Origin: Pogona vitticeps
Lineage: Eukaryota > Chordata > Lepidosauria > Squamata > Agamidae
NCBI RefSeq assembly: GCF_051106095.1
Contig: NC_135784.1
Span: 147,347,428 to 147,411,427 of the forward strand
Direction: 5' to 3'
Length of the DNA: 64,000 bases
Positions 24,241 through 38,000 of the stretch are shown here, one piece after another (position 1 is the stretch's first letter; every line of letters starts with the position of its first letter). A model generated the notes under the pieces. It was not told the DNA's origin, did no database searches, and worked only from the letters and a program-made list of their open reading frames with translations. A program made the translations under genes and the position numbers.

Positions 24241-27200
24241 AAGCTAATAGGAGTGGTAGAACAACCACGCAGAGAAATTGTTTTATTATGTCAATACATA
24301 AATGGATGTCTGTGAGTGAGACCCCCCCAAATCCTAAATTGATTGTTTAAATGTATGTACACAGACCCATATTGTAGGGCATGCTATAAGTGTACAAATT
24401 ATGCTAGCACACCACAGGGCAGCTCTGTTTCCTCACAATCTTGCAGCTGCTCTTGAACATAGAGATTCAAGGGAATATCATTCCTCTTGAGGCATCCACA
24501 GAGCATGTGTAGCAGAAACACAGTGCAGGGCCTACTGACTGTCTGTATTACTGTTTCAAAGAGCACATAGGATGGCTCTATATTTTGCACTTAATGTTGC
24601 CAGATCAAATGCTTTCATGGTACAGTTTATAGATTCCCTACAGTTTAGAGATCTAGTGATGTGAGCCTAGGAGAGGACCACATATGTGTGAGAAATGACT
24701 GGCCTTTTGCAGCAGAAGAGTTCTGTGTGAGGTTTTGTTTTCATCTTTAATTCTTTAAAAATGCTGCTTTGTTTTGTGGGCAACATTGGAAATGCTTTAA
24801 ATGAAGGGTAATTGAGTTAATGTCATGATGTAATGATGGTTACTGTATTTATTTTAGTGAACCACTTGGAGTGCAATTAAGTTTGAAAAATGGGATGCAC
24901 CAATAAATTGACTATGAGCCTAAGCTGTTTTGGAAGCCTCTCCAGCTTTAAAGGAAGATTTAAATGCTGCTACTTACAAATGAGCTACCAAACTCCAAAG
25001 CCAGAAGTCCATCATGCTTGGGGAAGGAGGAACAGAGGAGGAGAAAGAACAAGAAAGGGTTATGTAAGTTGCTGAAGCATGGCAAGGGGGACAGCTTGAC
25101 TCACCCAAATGTTTGCCATTGCTTAATATTCCTGCCTTACATCTGAAGCAGCAAAACAGTGGAGCAACCAAGTGTGGCACCCCTCCCCCTCCAGTCATTA
25201 GTCTCACTCAGGTCCAGACTACATTGCAGATAGCCCAGTATTAGAAAGAGGTGTTGAAACCGTCGGAAAACAACAGCAGGAGCTTTGGATACCGGCTGTG
25301 GTTTACACATTAGCCTGCTTCGTTTTGTGATTGGTCCTCAGGAGGTAAACAATTTTCATTTGCCACTGGACCTGCTCATTTGCAAAGTTCTCCCCAAACA
25401 CTAAGGCACTTCAGTTTCTGGTGGCAGATAGTTTGGCTATTCATCTGGCTTCCTAGCAGCTAAGGTGCATGCTAGATCAGGATCACACACAGCTGATGCC
25501 AGCTTCAGCACTGGATGGGGCATCCCCACTGTCCAGGCAGAAGCTTCTATACTCTGTCACATGTTCAGATTCTCTGCATAAGGATATTCCCCACCCCCCA
25601 CCCCCACCATAATAATCCTTCTATTCTGAGGCTTGGAAATGTAGCATTATATTTTATTATTATTCTCAATGCTTGCAGCTGTCTTAGGAAATCCCCATGC
25701 CCACATGAGTTCAGAGGAGGCATGCTGCAGGTGGCCAAGTGCCCAGTGGACACAAGTGTCCGTCCCTGGCCATCACTCACTTTATTCCAAATCTTCCCTC
25801 AAGAAGGTCCAGCTGGCTGGGATAGGAATAGCTGCTCTAATACCAACCGTGTTCCCTAGAAGCCTGGTTGCATGACAGCATTCTTTCCTTTTTTCCTAAT
25901 GGGGAATATGCGGTTTACAGATGACGCAGTTTACAGTATGCCTTAGTGAAAGAGTATCACCTCGATGGTGCAAGCCACAAACCATATAATGGGGATGGAG
26001 ACGGAGCCAATTTAACTGGTTTGTGGATTCCAGCTTAAGTTGTTTACTTCTAGTCATTCACACCAAGCCAAAACCAATGAATACGCATTTGCCTTTCCTT
26101 CTCCTTTTCAAGTTAAGCTGCTTGCAAACCAGAAGGAAAAAGAAAGAGAGAGAGCTGGATATAAACATTGAGCATCACCACAACCCCACACTCCAGTTAA
26201 TATTTGGTCCATTAGTCACTGCAGAAAGGGCTGTACTGCTTTATGAAGGGTAGCCCTACCTTCTTCTAGCACTGACTTACAGAAGTTGTTCGAAACTGCA
26301 GTAAACCGAGGCCGAGTCGTTCAACTCATCCATGCGTGCCCTTTCCATAAATGCAGCTAGTGGGAGGCATGTGGCTCGTATGGATTTCAATAATGACCCC
26401 TTATATGAGGCTGCCTCCAGATTTAGGAGAGTGCAAGTGGGACTGACTGAAGCAGGCATCCTCACTCAGCATCCTTGCAATAGTTGCCCCTCCTGCCCAA
26501 CCTGGCTGTACAGACAGAATGGCTGCGTACATCCTCTTTTAAGGAGGGCGGCTCTCCATTTGAAGGGCTGTCAGAGTGCAACCCTGTTCTTCCTGATCGG
26601 TTTCATTGGGCAAGTGTGTCCAGTCAAAATCTGATTCAGCAATCACAAACTACAAGGAGGGGAAATCAGGAGCCTTCAGGTTGTCCACCCACTGTTAGCC
26701 GCACCTGGTCAGCAGGTTCAGGAGGCACACAAGCCACCAGGACACAGCCATCCACACACTATGGTGAGATAGATTGTAGTGCTGTCTGTATTATAAAAAT
26801 TGTTCCTAATTTTGCATTTGCATATGTAAATTAGTATGTGCAATTTAACACAAATCAGTGTCCTCCTTTCTGGTGATGATGTGTAAATGGCCATCCTGTG
26901 CAGAGGATGAGTGTCTGTCTCCTGAGCATTGCAGCTGATTGATATCTAGACCATGGGACGAATGGACCTCCTGGGCCTTTTCCCAGTGCTAGACTTGTGT
27001 TGTAGAAGCAGGCCACAGTGACCTCTGGCATGGGGATGCATTGTTATGTTCTGGATTGAGGGTGTAGTGTTCAAGATCATGCAATAATAAGTCTAGCACT
27101 AAAATCTTTGTGAATTCTTCTATTGTCTTAAAATATTGCACTTGTTGCATGCCGTGTCTTCTTCTGCCACAAACCGTTTTTTTAAGTAAACACAACAGGA

Positions 27201-27540
27201 CTAGGTTCAAGTGTCCTTGTTTGTCTGGGAGCAAACAAACACACCTTTGCGAATATTTGGGGCACACACAGATATAGGGGGAGGGGAGGATGTTGGGCCC
27301 CTGCACCATGTGCAGCAGGGAAGAAAGAGGAGTAGTGTTAAGGGAGGCAACTGAGAGGCTAGTATTCGTCTTGCTTCTAATATTTAATGACGATGAATAG
27401 TTTTTTTTGTTCAGAAACACAGTAAGCAGCAATTGGTGGGGGTTTTCTCCTTTAAAAAAAAATCCAAACCTTTTAAGTGTAATGAGTCTAAAAGAACATG
27501 CTGGGGATGCTGTAATGTGACTTATTAGAACAAACATGAC
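24241..27540. other. intergenic DNA, nothing recognised
   Basis: Includes a T-rich/AT-rich background and a short CCCCCAC repeat near 25590-25606. No gene or named repeat. Confidence 0.5.
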
Positions 27541-27547
27541 TAAGGAA

Positions 27548-27645
27548 CTGGTAGAACTGCAGATGTTGTTGGAGACAGTTCTCATCATCCTCAACCATTG
27601 TTCATGCTGGCTAGGATTGCTGGGCATTGATGCCCAAGAGCTGGA
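27548..27645. repeat. hAT-type MITE remnant
   Basis: GCAGATGTTGTTGGAGAC...CTCATCATCCTCAACCATTG...ATGCTGGCTAGG resembles a diverged copy of the common reptile MITE with an ACAACTCCCATCATCC-type core. No intact ends. Confidence 0.4.
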
Positions 27646-27919
27646 AGCTTCCACACCAAGCACACATGACTGCTTTCCACCCTCCAGCAGACTTCCTCAA
27701 GATCCCCACCGTTACTGTCATAAATAAAACAATGCATATATGCTATAGGACAGGCTTAGGTTGTATAACCTGCTACATGCCCAAGATTCGGTAGATAAAC
27801 TGAGCCAAAATCCAAAAAAGAGTGCAATTATGCATACTGCACTTGAACGACACTTGTGTGATCACCTGTTTCTTTGTTTGAAAAACATTGGACATAAAAT
27901 GTGCAAGAATACTTTATAT

Positions 27920-27929
27920 TTTATTTATT
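27920..27929 (-). terminator. polyadenylation signal cluster for KCNJ2
   Basis: The minus strand reads AAATAAATAAAAT here, giving overlapping AATAAA hexamers, followed by a T/G-containing region near 27.89 kb. The cleavage site would lie at about 27.90 kb. The position gives a 3'UTR length like that of other vertebrate KCNJ2 genes. Confidence 0.6.
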
Positions 27930-27950
27930 TAGAAATAATAAAATAAGACA

Positions 27951-27971
27951 TAATATATATATATATATATA
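27951..27971. repeat. AT dinucleotide run
   Basis: Ten AT units just inside the 3' end of the predicted KCNJ2 transcript. Confidence 0.85.
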
Positions 27972-28537
27972 AAAATCTGTACAGTCCATGATTTGTGCAG
28001 TACATTAGGAAGACTTAGATACAAAAGGCTGCAAACAGGAAAACAGTAAGGGAGAATGATTGTCGAATGCCTATTGGTTTGTTCGTCTTAAAAACAGCTG
28101 CAGGACAGAAAACCCATTTAGGAGAAGAGAAAAGAAGAGATCTTCCAGTTTGCCTGTGGGACGGCAACTGTGCAGCATCCTCCTATCTTGAAAATGGTCA
28201 GCAGCAGCCAATTTTTTTTAAAGACATTACAGTACTTCTCAGTTTTACCTTGTAATCCCACACACACGAAGAAAAAAAGGATGTAAAAAAACAACCAACA
28301 ATATTGGATCCAGAAGCCTTTGTCTTTGCCCAAAGCATGTGCAACAGAATGAACAGCAAACAAACAAACAAGTTGACTGTGACTGAACTCCGTATTGAGA
28401 GGATACAAACATGCAGTGATCTTATTCACTTTAAACCCTTGCACGCCATATCAACCATGAGAAATACTCAAATGCATCACCTCCCTTGGATGTGCCTTGC
28501 AAAGGACAGTTAATTCCACAGAAGAGACACCCCACCA

Positions 28538-28545
28538 TTCAAGTA
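28538..28545 (-). promoter_or_regulatory. miR-26-type 8-mer site in KCNJ2 3'UTR
   Basis: The transcript strand reads UACUUGAA, the full 8-mer complement to the miR-26 seed. KCNJ2 is a reported miR-26 target in mammalian heart. Whether this site is the orthologous one is not tested. Confidence 0.5.
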
Positions 28546-29237
28546 TTTTAGGGAAGAGGAAAATTACTGTTTGCCCCTTAACTCTTGTTGGTGCTTTGAG
28601 GATTTCACATGTGCCATCTGCATTCCAGTGAAGACAGTGGGAAATTTTCCATCAGGTTTAAGTAGTTGACCATTGCACCACAAAACTGTACTGCTCAAGA
28701 CTTTGCACAATTGTCCTTACCAGCTACTTAAAGCAGTGTGTTTGCTGTACCTTCACAATGGCTGTGGAACCTAGGCAGAGTCTCCTGAGGCATGCCCATT
28801 TTCTTTTCTTTTTTTAATATCACAATTGGAAAAAACAGCTAAGGGCTGTCAGGTACCATGATATTAACAAAAATGGAAGTTTCTTCCTAGCAGTTTCCAC
28901 AGGTTGAAGTGAAGAGATAAAGACAAAGGTTTATCTGAAGAAGAGTCAAAAAAAGAGTGCAATAAGATTATCCACTCTTACCAAGACTCCAGCAATCTGA
29001 AAGCAGGTTTAAAAAAAATGCCAACAGCAAGGGTGGGGGGACCACAATCAAGTTAAACATCCATGCCTAAATAAATAACAAAAACAAAACAAACAAACAA
29101 ACAAAAACTCATAGCATTAAAAAATCCTATAAGGCTTGCAAATATTTTCTAAAAACCATGCTAACCAGTAGCATCGTAGGTTCTAACTGATGCCATCTTG
29201 GCCTTTTCTCCGTCATTTTCTTTTTAAATGAACTTTC

Positions 29238-29245
29238 TATTTACA
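29238..29245 (-). promoter_or_regulatory. Pumilio response element in KCNJ2 3'UTR
   Basis: The transcript strand reads UGUAAAUA, an exact match to the UGUANAUA consensus bound by PUM1/PUM2. Motif match only. Confidence 0.4.
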
Positions 29246-31402
29246 TTTGGCTTTAAATATGAAAATACTTGATAAACTTTATAAAAGTATACATTTTTGT
29301 ATTTTGCTTTTTTTAAAATCTGAATACATAAAACCCTGTGTCATGGAAGAGAAAAATCAACTCTCAAGAGAAAAATAAGGAGAAGAAATATTAGGTTTTT
29401 AGAAAAATCCCTTTCTCTATGTGTTTGTTTTTAAAACAAATATTTTCAACACTTTCTCAACCTCCCCTTCCATGTAATAACTCAAGTCTTGCAAGTGGGA
29501 GTTTTGTGCACTTTGGAGTAGCTTCCTCCCTTCTTTGTTTAACGTGTCACTAAATACTCTTTGGTTTGCACTTTTATTTTCCTTTGCGGAAAATGTATCA
29601 CGATAGCAGCACGAGTCATGTTCATTTTCCTGACCCTAAAACTCATCAGGTTGCCATGAAAACCTAGCTTCCTCCACCCTGCTTCCCCCCACACACACAC
29701 AATTACCCTAAGTACATAATGTATAAATATCTGCCTTAAGAAGAAAAAGCAAACCAGTCTACATTTGCAGTATCCAATTTTTTCAGCTTAAAACCCATCT
29801 ACTCTGCTTAAAGTAAATCGCACCCTATCTAGGAACAGCCACATTACTGTAATTTGTCTGCTTCTGGCAGGGCAAAACCTCCACAGTTGTTTACTAGCAA
29901 ACAGCACTGGAACCATGGACAAGCTATTTTTAATGGCATGCAGTGAGATCCAATACTGTAAAAGAGTTTCAGCCTTGATTCCTTGGTGTCATCCTTACTT
30001 CTTGCTTGTTTGGAGGTCTTCCACGTCTATAACCTATGGCCGTAGCTAAAGTGGTACACTTGATCTTAAGAGGCACAGAGAATTTTTAAAGCATTCTTGG
30101 CAAGAGACCCCAAAATGCCACTAAAGTCACAGTTCAGCAGAAGGTTGCAGTAGTTGTTAAAAGATTTTAGTACAAACTTTGTGCCCACTGATCATCCCAC
30201 GGCAGCTTATTAAAAACCCACAGAGGGAACTCTTTTACAATATGTAAGCTGTCCCTTCAAACAAATGACACCTCAGCAACCAATGTAGAAAATAGTAGCG
30301 CACGTGCACTTTCAGCCCTGGCAGAGAGAAATTATCCCACCGAAACAGAGTCACTGAGATCTTTGCACCAGGCTGTCCCGTATCAGCTTCCCTCTTGAAA
30401 CCAAATTCCTGCTTTGTTCTGAGCAGCCTCTCTTGCATTTACATCACCCTCTTTGGTTCTGAAAATGCCTTGCAACCTTAAGCTAAAACATGAGATGGAT
30501 CATTCATAACCATGACCTCAGTTGCATTTCATAGCTCAGTGTCTCAACACTGAAGATTCTGAGTTACATTTGATTTTCTGCCATTATCTTGCTGGTGTTT
30601 AGCAAACAGGAAATAAGAGGTTTCTCTCATATATATCTCTATATACACACACAAACATCTACATATAAACTACATATAAATGTGTGTGTTTGTATGCCTG
30701 TACGTACTGTAGATAGACATATATATGAAATCAGAAGCTTATTTCCCCAAATTGGGGTGCTGGTGCAGAAAGGGGATTGAAAATGTATCCTAAGGTTTAT
30801 TTTCCGAATAAGGTGCATTAGAAAATACTCCACACATAAACAATCACTGGGGAGGAAACCTAGTCTGAAAGCAGCCAGCTCTATTTAAATAAAAAGTTCC
30901 CTGTGCAAAAGTGTGCATTTTTTTTTCCTTTGGTATCCATTTAGGTAGTTTTGAAAATTACAATGTTTTAGATGGAGGGAAAAAAATCTCATTCAATTCC
31001 GAAACATAAATTTAAGAATGAAAAAAAAAAATCTTGCTGTAGGCTACTGCATGGACTTGTGTTACATAACACTCCTTATGTAACTGGATGGTACGGAGAA
31101 AAATTGATTCTAGCCACCAAGCTACTGGCCTCAATAAGCGTTCAGATTCCCCAGCATCGTCAATCACTTTGACTGATTGCCAGGCAGTTTTGAAACTAAC
31201 AAGTTCAACACTGAACCTCTCCCCACTTTTTGTTTTGTTTTGTTTAAAAGGATATATAAAAAGAACACAAATTCTATACTGCAACAAAAGAAGAATAATT
31301 ACGATTTGTGTTCCTGTAGTTAGCAGCAACTTAAAAAAAAATATTAAGGCAGTCTCTTGCCTTTGTTATGCCATTTAAAACATTCTTGTTCCCAAGAGAC
31401 CT

Positions 31403-31404
<2 letters not shown>

Positions 31405-31433
<29 letters not shown>
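31405..31433. repeat. GA/CT dinucleotide repeat in KCNJ2 3'UTR
   Basis: About 14 GA units (CU in the transcript) some 310 nt after the stop codon; a possible polypyrimidine-tract protein site. Confidence 0.9.
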
Positions 31434-31743
31434 CAACAAACAATACAACTCAACCAAAGCTTGCCTGCAAGTTCAAGTTTTGTAAAAAAATATATACATA
31501 ATTTATTCTACAACATTTATGTGCCTTCTAGTCAAGCGCAGACATAGTGCTTCTTGTTCCAAGTTCACACGTTCGCTGTACCTCTTCTGAAGACAGCACC
31601 TAAAAACCAGCCCAGGTTGGCTCTTCCAGGGACTGTATGCCCATTTCTTGAACAGTACCATCATTTGCAGCCACTACTTAACGCAGCTTGCCTGTTACTG
31701 ATAGATTAGATTTTAACCATAGAAGAAAAATTATTTCCTTCAG

Positions 31744-33201
<1,458 letters not shown>

Positions 33202-33216
33202 TTAGCAACTAATCAT
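33202..33216 (-). other. second upstream ORF in KCNJ2 exon 2 leader (4 codons)
   Basis: This four-codon frame (MISC, then TAA) overlaps the stop region of the preceding upstream ORF through ATGATTAG. It lies about 180 nt before the main ATG, so reinitiation at the main start is plausible. Function is inferred only. Confidence 0.4.
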
Positions 33217-33233
33217 CTGCCACAAGGAGACAT
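33213..33233 (-). other. upstream ORF in KCNJ2 exon 2 leader (6 codons)
   Basis: An ATG three bases into exon 2 opens a six-codon frame (MSPCGR) closed by TGA. Together with the overlapping frame at 33202-33216 and the one in exon 1, it could reduce ribosome flow to the main start. Conservation was not tested, and such short frames also occur by chance. Confidence 0.45.
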
Positions 33234-33970
33234 GGCCTGTAATAAGAAGGGAGAAAAAAAGTTTATTAGCAACTGTTGGAAACACGTATCTGTCATTCTG
33301 ACTGTCTTAGTGCACGTTTGCTCCTATCCGTGTAACTAATAAAATATGATTTTCATTTTTTTCCCTTCCCCCTTCTCATTCTAGGGCTAAAAAGTTGATT
33401 TAGTGGCAACTCAACATTGTAGGAGAGTTAGACTCCTCATCTTAAAATAAAATTGCACCAAAGATGTGGCTGTCCAATGTTATCTTCAGACAAAGATGTA
33501 TAATGAAATTACTCTAAAAATGTAAACAAAACTTGGGGGGGATGGGATCTCATCTAAACACAGGCTGAAATCCTGCTGCTTACCATAAGAAAATTCATAA
33601 TTTTCAGTCCATTCCTAACTGGCAAATAAAGAGCCCCCACCACATTTCTCATGGGCATGCACACATACATTGGCTTAATGCATGATCATGTACTCTAGGA
33701 ATCACCTTGAGATTCTTTATTTTCCTCATAAGAACAGATAGAAATTTTGCTATGCAGAGCAGGAGCTGAAAATATTTTCCAAAGCGTCCAGTAAGATGAC
33801 TTTTCTGAGAGTACTTTGATTTCAGGGCTTACTTATCAATGCCGGCTTTTGTGTGACAGAAATCTTTCTAAGGACATAAAGTAAAAAGGCCATTTAAGCT
33901 ATGTTCGGCCTTCCTATTGTCATTGCCCAACCCTGTCAGCATGATGGGAGCTGTGAGTTCAATATCTGAA

Positions 33971-34102
<132 letters not shown>

Positions 34103-34334
34103 GATATAAAACAGAAATATAACTTTCCAAGGTGTATTACCAAAACTGGTCACTAGAGGGAACGAGAAACTATGCTATACATATGATCGTTATATCTGTG
34201 GGCTTTTGGCATCTGTGGGGCGAGGCTTGCCCCCATGGATACTGTGGTCCTATTGTAGTACTAAATTGCCTTTGGTATCAGCTGGCAAAAACCAAGTCCC
34301 ACAGGGGTAGATCAGAGCACAGCAAGTTTGTTTA

Positions 34335-34600
34335 AAACCCTGAGAGTGACTGGTACCAGTTTTAATACTGTTCAGCTAAAACTGTGCTCACGACCTGGGG
34401 TTCAAATCCCAGGTAGCCGGCTCAAGGTTGACTCAGCCTTCCATCCTTCCGAGGTCGGTAAAATGAGTACCCAGCTTGCTGGGGGGGGGGGGCAATGTGT
34501 AGCCTGTGTAATTAAAAAATTGTAAACCGCCCGGAGAGTGCTTGTAGCGCTATGGGGCGGTATATAAGTCCAATAAATAAATAAATAAATAAATATATTG
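34335..34600 (+). mobile_element. tRNA-derived squamate SINE in KCNJ2 intron
   Basis: Head with B-box GGGTTCAAATCCC, body GTAGCCGGCTCAAGG...CCTTCCGAGGTCGGTAAAATG, G run, then TTGTAAACCGCCCGGAGAG...GGGGCGGTATATAAG and an AATA tail. It lies antisense to KCNJ2. A second copy is at 44706-44918. Confidence 0.85.
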
Positions 34601-34852
34601 GTACTCTTGTTAAATGCAAGTAAATAAAAAACAAGCACTGGATATTGCTTTTGCTTTAGAACTGAATCCAAAAAGTTATGCATGGATAGTAAATCTAAGA
34701 CAGTTTGACAGTTGACATTTCACATGACAATGATTGCTGCAAAATATATTAATGAGCAGTGGCTTAAATATGAATATAGAAAAGTTCACAGACTCCTGAG
34801 TGAGATTTGTTTAGGGCCAAATTGAACAATGGCCTTCACTTTCTTCTTGTTA

Positions 34853-35035
34853 TATGTTAGGTGCCATCAAGTCACATGCAACATACACCAACCCTAATAG
34901 GTTTCAAGGTATGAGATATATTTAAGGAGTTCTTTTCCTAGTGCCACCCCTAGTGATTGTCCATGGCCAAGCAGAGATTTGAATCCAGGTCTCCTGAGTC
35001 CTAGTCCTACAAACTATTCATTGCACAGCACTGGT
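34853..35035 (-). repeat. tRNA-derived SINE (MIR/CORE-like layout) in KCNJ2 intron
   Basis: The minus strand reads a tRNA-like GACTAGGACTCAGGAGACC and B-box GGATTCAAATCTC, ending in the tail complementary to TAGGTGCCATCAAGTC. Third member of this family in the window, in the same orientation as KCNJ2. Confidence 0.7.
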
Positions 35036-38000
35036 TCTCAGTCTTCTTTACTTCCATGCAGTTAGCTGTTTGTAGCACCTAGAAGCCCCACATCCAGGTG
35101 GGTCCAAAGACACATCCAGTCAGGCAGAGCCTATGCAATTAAAAATCTGGGTTTCTCACCTAGATCTTCTTGCCCAATCAAGGCATAGACATTTATTGAC
35201 TTGAAAGTCTATGAACTTGATTTTTAAAATGCCAGACCAGATGCAGTTAGTTTTTGAATTGCAAGGTTAAAGAACTGTGCATGTTGTGTTGTCTTGAAAA
35301 ACACCCTAATCACTAATGGCATGCCAACCAGCCATAGGCATGTTTAGGTTTATTAAAGAATAACTCCCGTTACATTCAAGGAAGTTTTCCACTACTGTAT
35401 TAGAAATGTGCAAAGGCTTGCAACTGCACAACACAATATTCAATATGCTTTCTTAGAAGTAAGCGTGATTGAATTCTATGGGATACACAGTGCAATTCTA
35501 TGCATGGCTAGTCAGAAGTAAGATCCTGTGAGTTCAGTGGGAATTGCATCTAGCTGAGAGTGCATTGTATTTCCACTTTGGTCTTAACATGGTATACAGA
35601 ATCAAGCACACACAGAGGTTTCAACTTCTTTAACCATCATTACCTAGTTTTCAATTTCTCCAAAAGAATCCTAATGGCCTAATTAAAAATGGAAGAAACA
35701 AGACAAGCAGTAGCCATATAGATCAGATTTGTTATTTTTAATATGTACTGTATGTGTCTTTGTACAGTACTCAAACGCCTCAAGCTGTCTTCTTAAAACT
35801 TAATTTTTAAATTAAGAGGCAAGACTGATCTTCCATCTTACATTCCATGATCATCGGTTCAAATGAAAAGCCACAGTCTATTCCAGTCTATTCCACTCAA
35901 GAAACATCCAATTATGCTACACCCAAAAAGGCTAAAACAGAAATAAAAACAGAAGTGGATTTTCTTAGATCACATGATCTCCAAAATAAAGTACCAGATA
36001 ATGCTGTACAAACTTTTGTGTATTTTTCTGGATCATATCTGTATAAAGCTCTGTTAGGTGCTTTACCAGATAACAGAAGGCAAATCTTCTCACATACTTA
36101 AAAGATGGAAATGACAGCACCTGGGTGCTGGAAATGTATTTAGTAAGTACATACAGTAATGCCTTCCTGAAATTAGTCAGCTGTACACTTGCTATTGTGT
36201 CACGCTTTTTGGCAGTTTCCAACAATCTAGTGTTTATTCTTATCTACATCACCATAACATTATTGGCCTAATTGCCTTATACCTGTAAGGGTGAGATAAG
36301 TTTTGTCAGTCTCACCTTCTGTTGTGACTACAACTAGACTTGTGACTTTTGATACATTCCTCCAAAAACAAACAGTGTGTCTGGGGACATAATTTTTTAT
36401 CTTCAGCAACAAGTCATGTTTAATAAGGGCAGTTCCTCTCCTAAGGAGGGGTTCTCTCTCTCTCTCTTTTTGCCCATCTGCCTGATATCAAAGAAGATAG
36501 TTTCAGAGAGGAAGAGGTGGCATCAGGAACCCCAATTTGGCCGTAATACAAGGCTTCATACCCACAGTTTTAAGAGTTAATTCCTCAATGTTCTGGGCCT
36601 GGATAGATGAAGCTGTCAGACTTAGTTTATTCCATATTCATCTTATTTAAAAAAAGGCTCAAGTTCTTTCCCTTCTGAATATGGAGAAATTAACAATTTT
36701 GGTAAATTCTTATTAAAAGTGAAGCAAAACAAAATGTTTTGCTTGCAGGCCAAAGTTCTATTTTCCAACAACAAACAATTTAGTTTTTAGTTCACTCAGT
36801 ACCTAATCCTTTAAGGCCCAGTTTTCAGTATGCACTATTTTACTGTTTATTTATAAACATAGTTGCAATATCTACATAAGCGTGTATCGGAGTGCTATTG
36901 ATATGTTCCAAACAAGCTAAAAAGTCAGCTGGAAAGTAGTGTTATGGGTTTTTGCATATTAATCCTCGTCAGAAACCACATCCTATAATTGCGATCATGT
37001 TGCACCACTATGTTCAAATTACATTTTATATGCATAATGTCTGGGGATAATTTTTCCTTGGATTTAAAAGAGGAAAACAAGCCAGTTATAACATCTGAAA
37101 GGATGTCTATATGAGATTTTCCAAAACCACCTTGACCTCTGGGCATTGGATCAAATTCCAAGCATCACTCAAACATAATACCAGCTTCCTATGAAATGCT
37201 TGCTCAATTTAGAACCCTTGAAATAGCACCAAGTACCTATTATTGGCAAATTTCCACTACCCGTAATAGTAATTGTTCCATATGTTGCACATTTGCATGG
37301 TATTATTAGCTAATAGAGTTTCACCACTGCAAGCAATATGTCTTTGAAAGCAAATCCTGTGCAGAGAACAGTTAAAATGATGCTTATAAAAGAGCCCAGG
37401 GTACAAATCTTTCCAGTGTTTTATTGACTGCATCTAGCAGTTCATACAACAAAACTCCAGGAAACCACACAAACACATAACCACTTTTTACGGCCTTGGT
37501 TACAGGATAACTATCATCTCCATTTTAACAGGACACTTTGCTCTTGTCTGCTTTAAGTAACTAGGATACAGACAGCTGGGAGTGGGGTGGTTGGCAGGTC
37601 CACACTGAATCTCCAGACCAGGCTGACAGCACCCCACAGCAAATGCAGGAACCAGTCCTCGAAAGTGGATAGCAGCATTTCTACTAATCATCATGGGCAT
37701 GGAAGTAAAAAGTGTGCTGCTTCTATTGAGAAATGAGACCTACAAGTCTCTTGTACACACAGGCGGTTTTGGAAAAGATGCACATACAGTACAAGAGAGG
37801 TGCTGCTGTGCCACACTAACAGGTTCATAAGTACAGCAGTGATAGGAAATTTGGAGTCAGCCAGGGAAAGGCTCTATAAAATGTTTTACAAGCGTACATC
37901 TCTAGGAATAAAATGATAATATCTTAACCCCAGGAGATTCAGTACACAGGATGCAATTTATTCTAAGAGATTCAGAATTCCACTCCCTTTTTTCCTCCTC

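Larger units (their letters stand above)
27900..31743 (-). other. KCNJ2: KCNJ2 3'UTR (about 3.8 kb)
   Basis: Sequence from the stop codon to the polyadenylation signal near 27.92 kb. Mammalian KCNJ2 also has a 3'UTR of several kilobases, so the length fits. I recognise no SINE or LINE in this stretch, unlike the flanks, which suggests constraint. It contains a CT repeat (31405-31433, read as GA on +), T-rich tracts, a miR-26-type site and a Pumilio-type element. Minus-strand AATAAA-type signals further upstream, for example near 29574, could give shorter isoforms. Confidence 0.75.

Noticed and set aside
26989-27663. 224-codon minus-strand open frame
   Set aside because: No family resemblance; its start lies in a MITE remnant and the composition matches random non-coding DNA.
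27900-31743. miR-1/206 site in the KCNJ2 3'UTR
   Set aside because: miR-1 is a known regulator of KCNJ2 in mammals, but I found no ACAUUCC seed match on the transcript strand by eye.
34441-34493. G run as promoter element in the KCNJ2 intron
   Set aside because: It is the normal G-rich part of the SINE body; the same run occurs in the copy at 44.85 kb.
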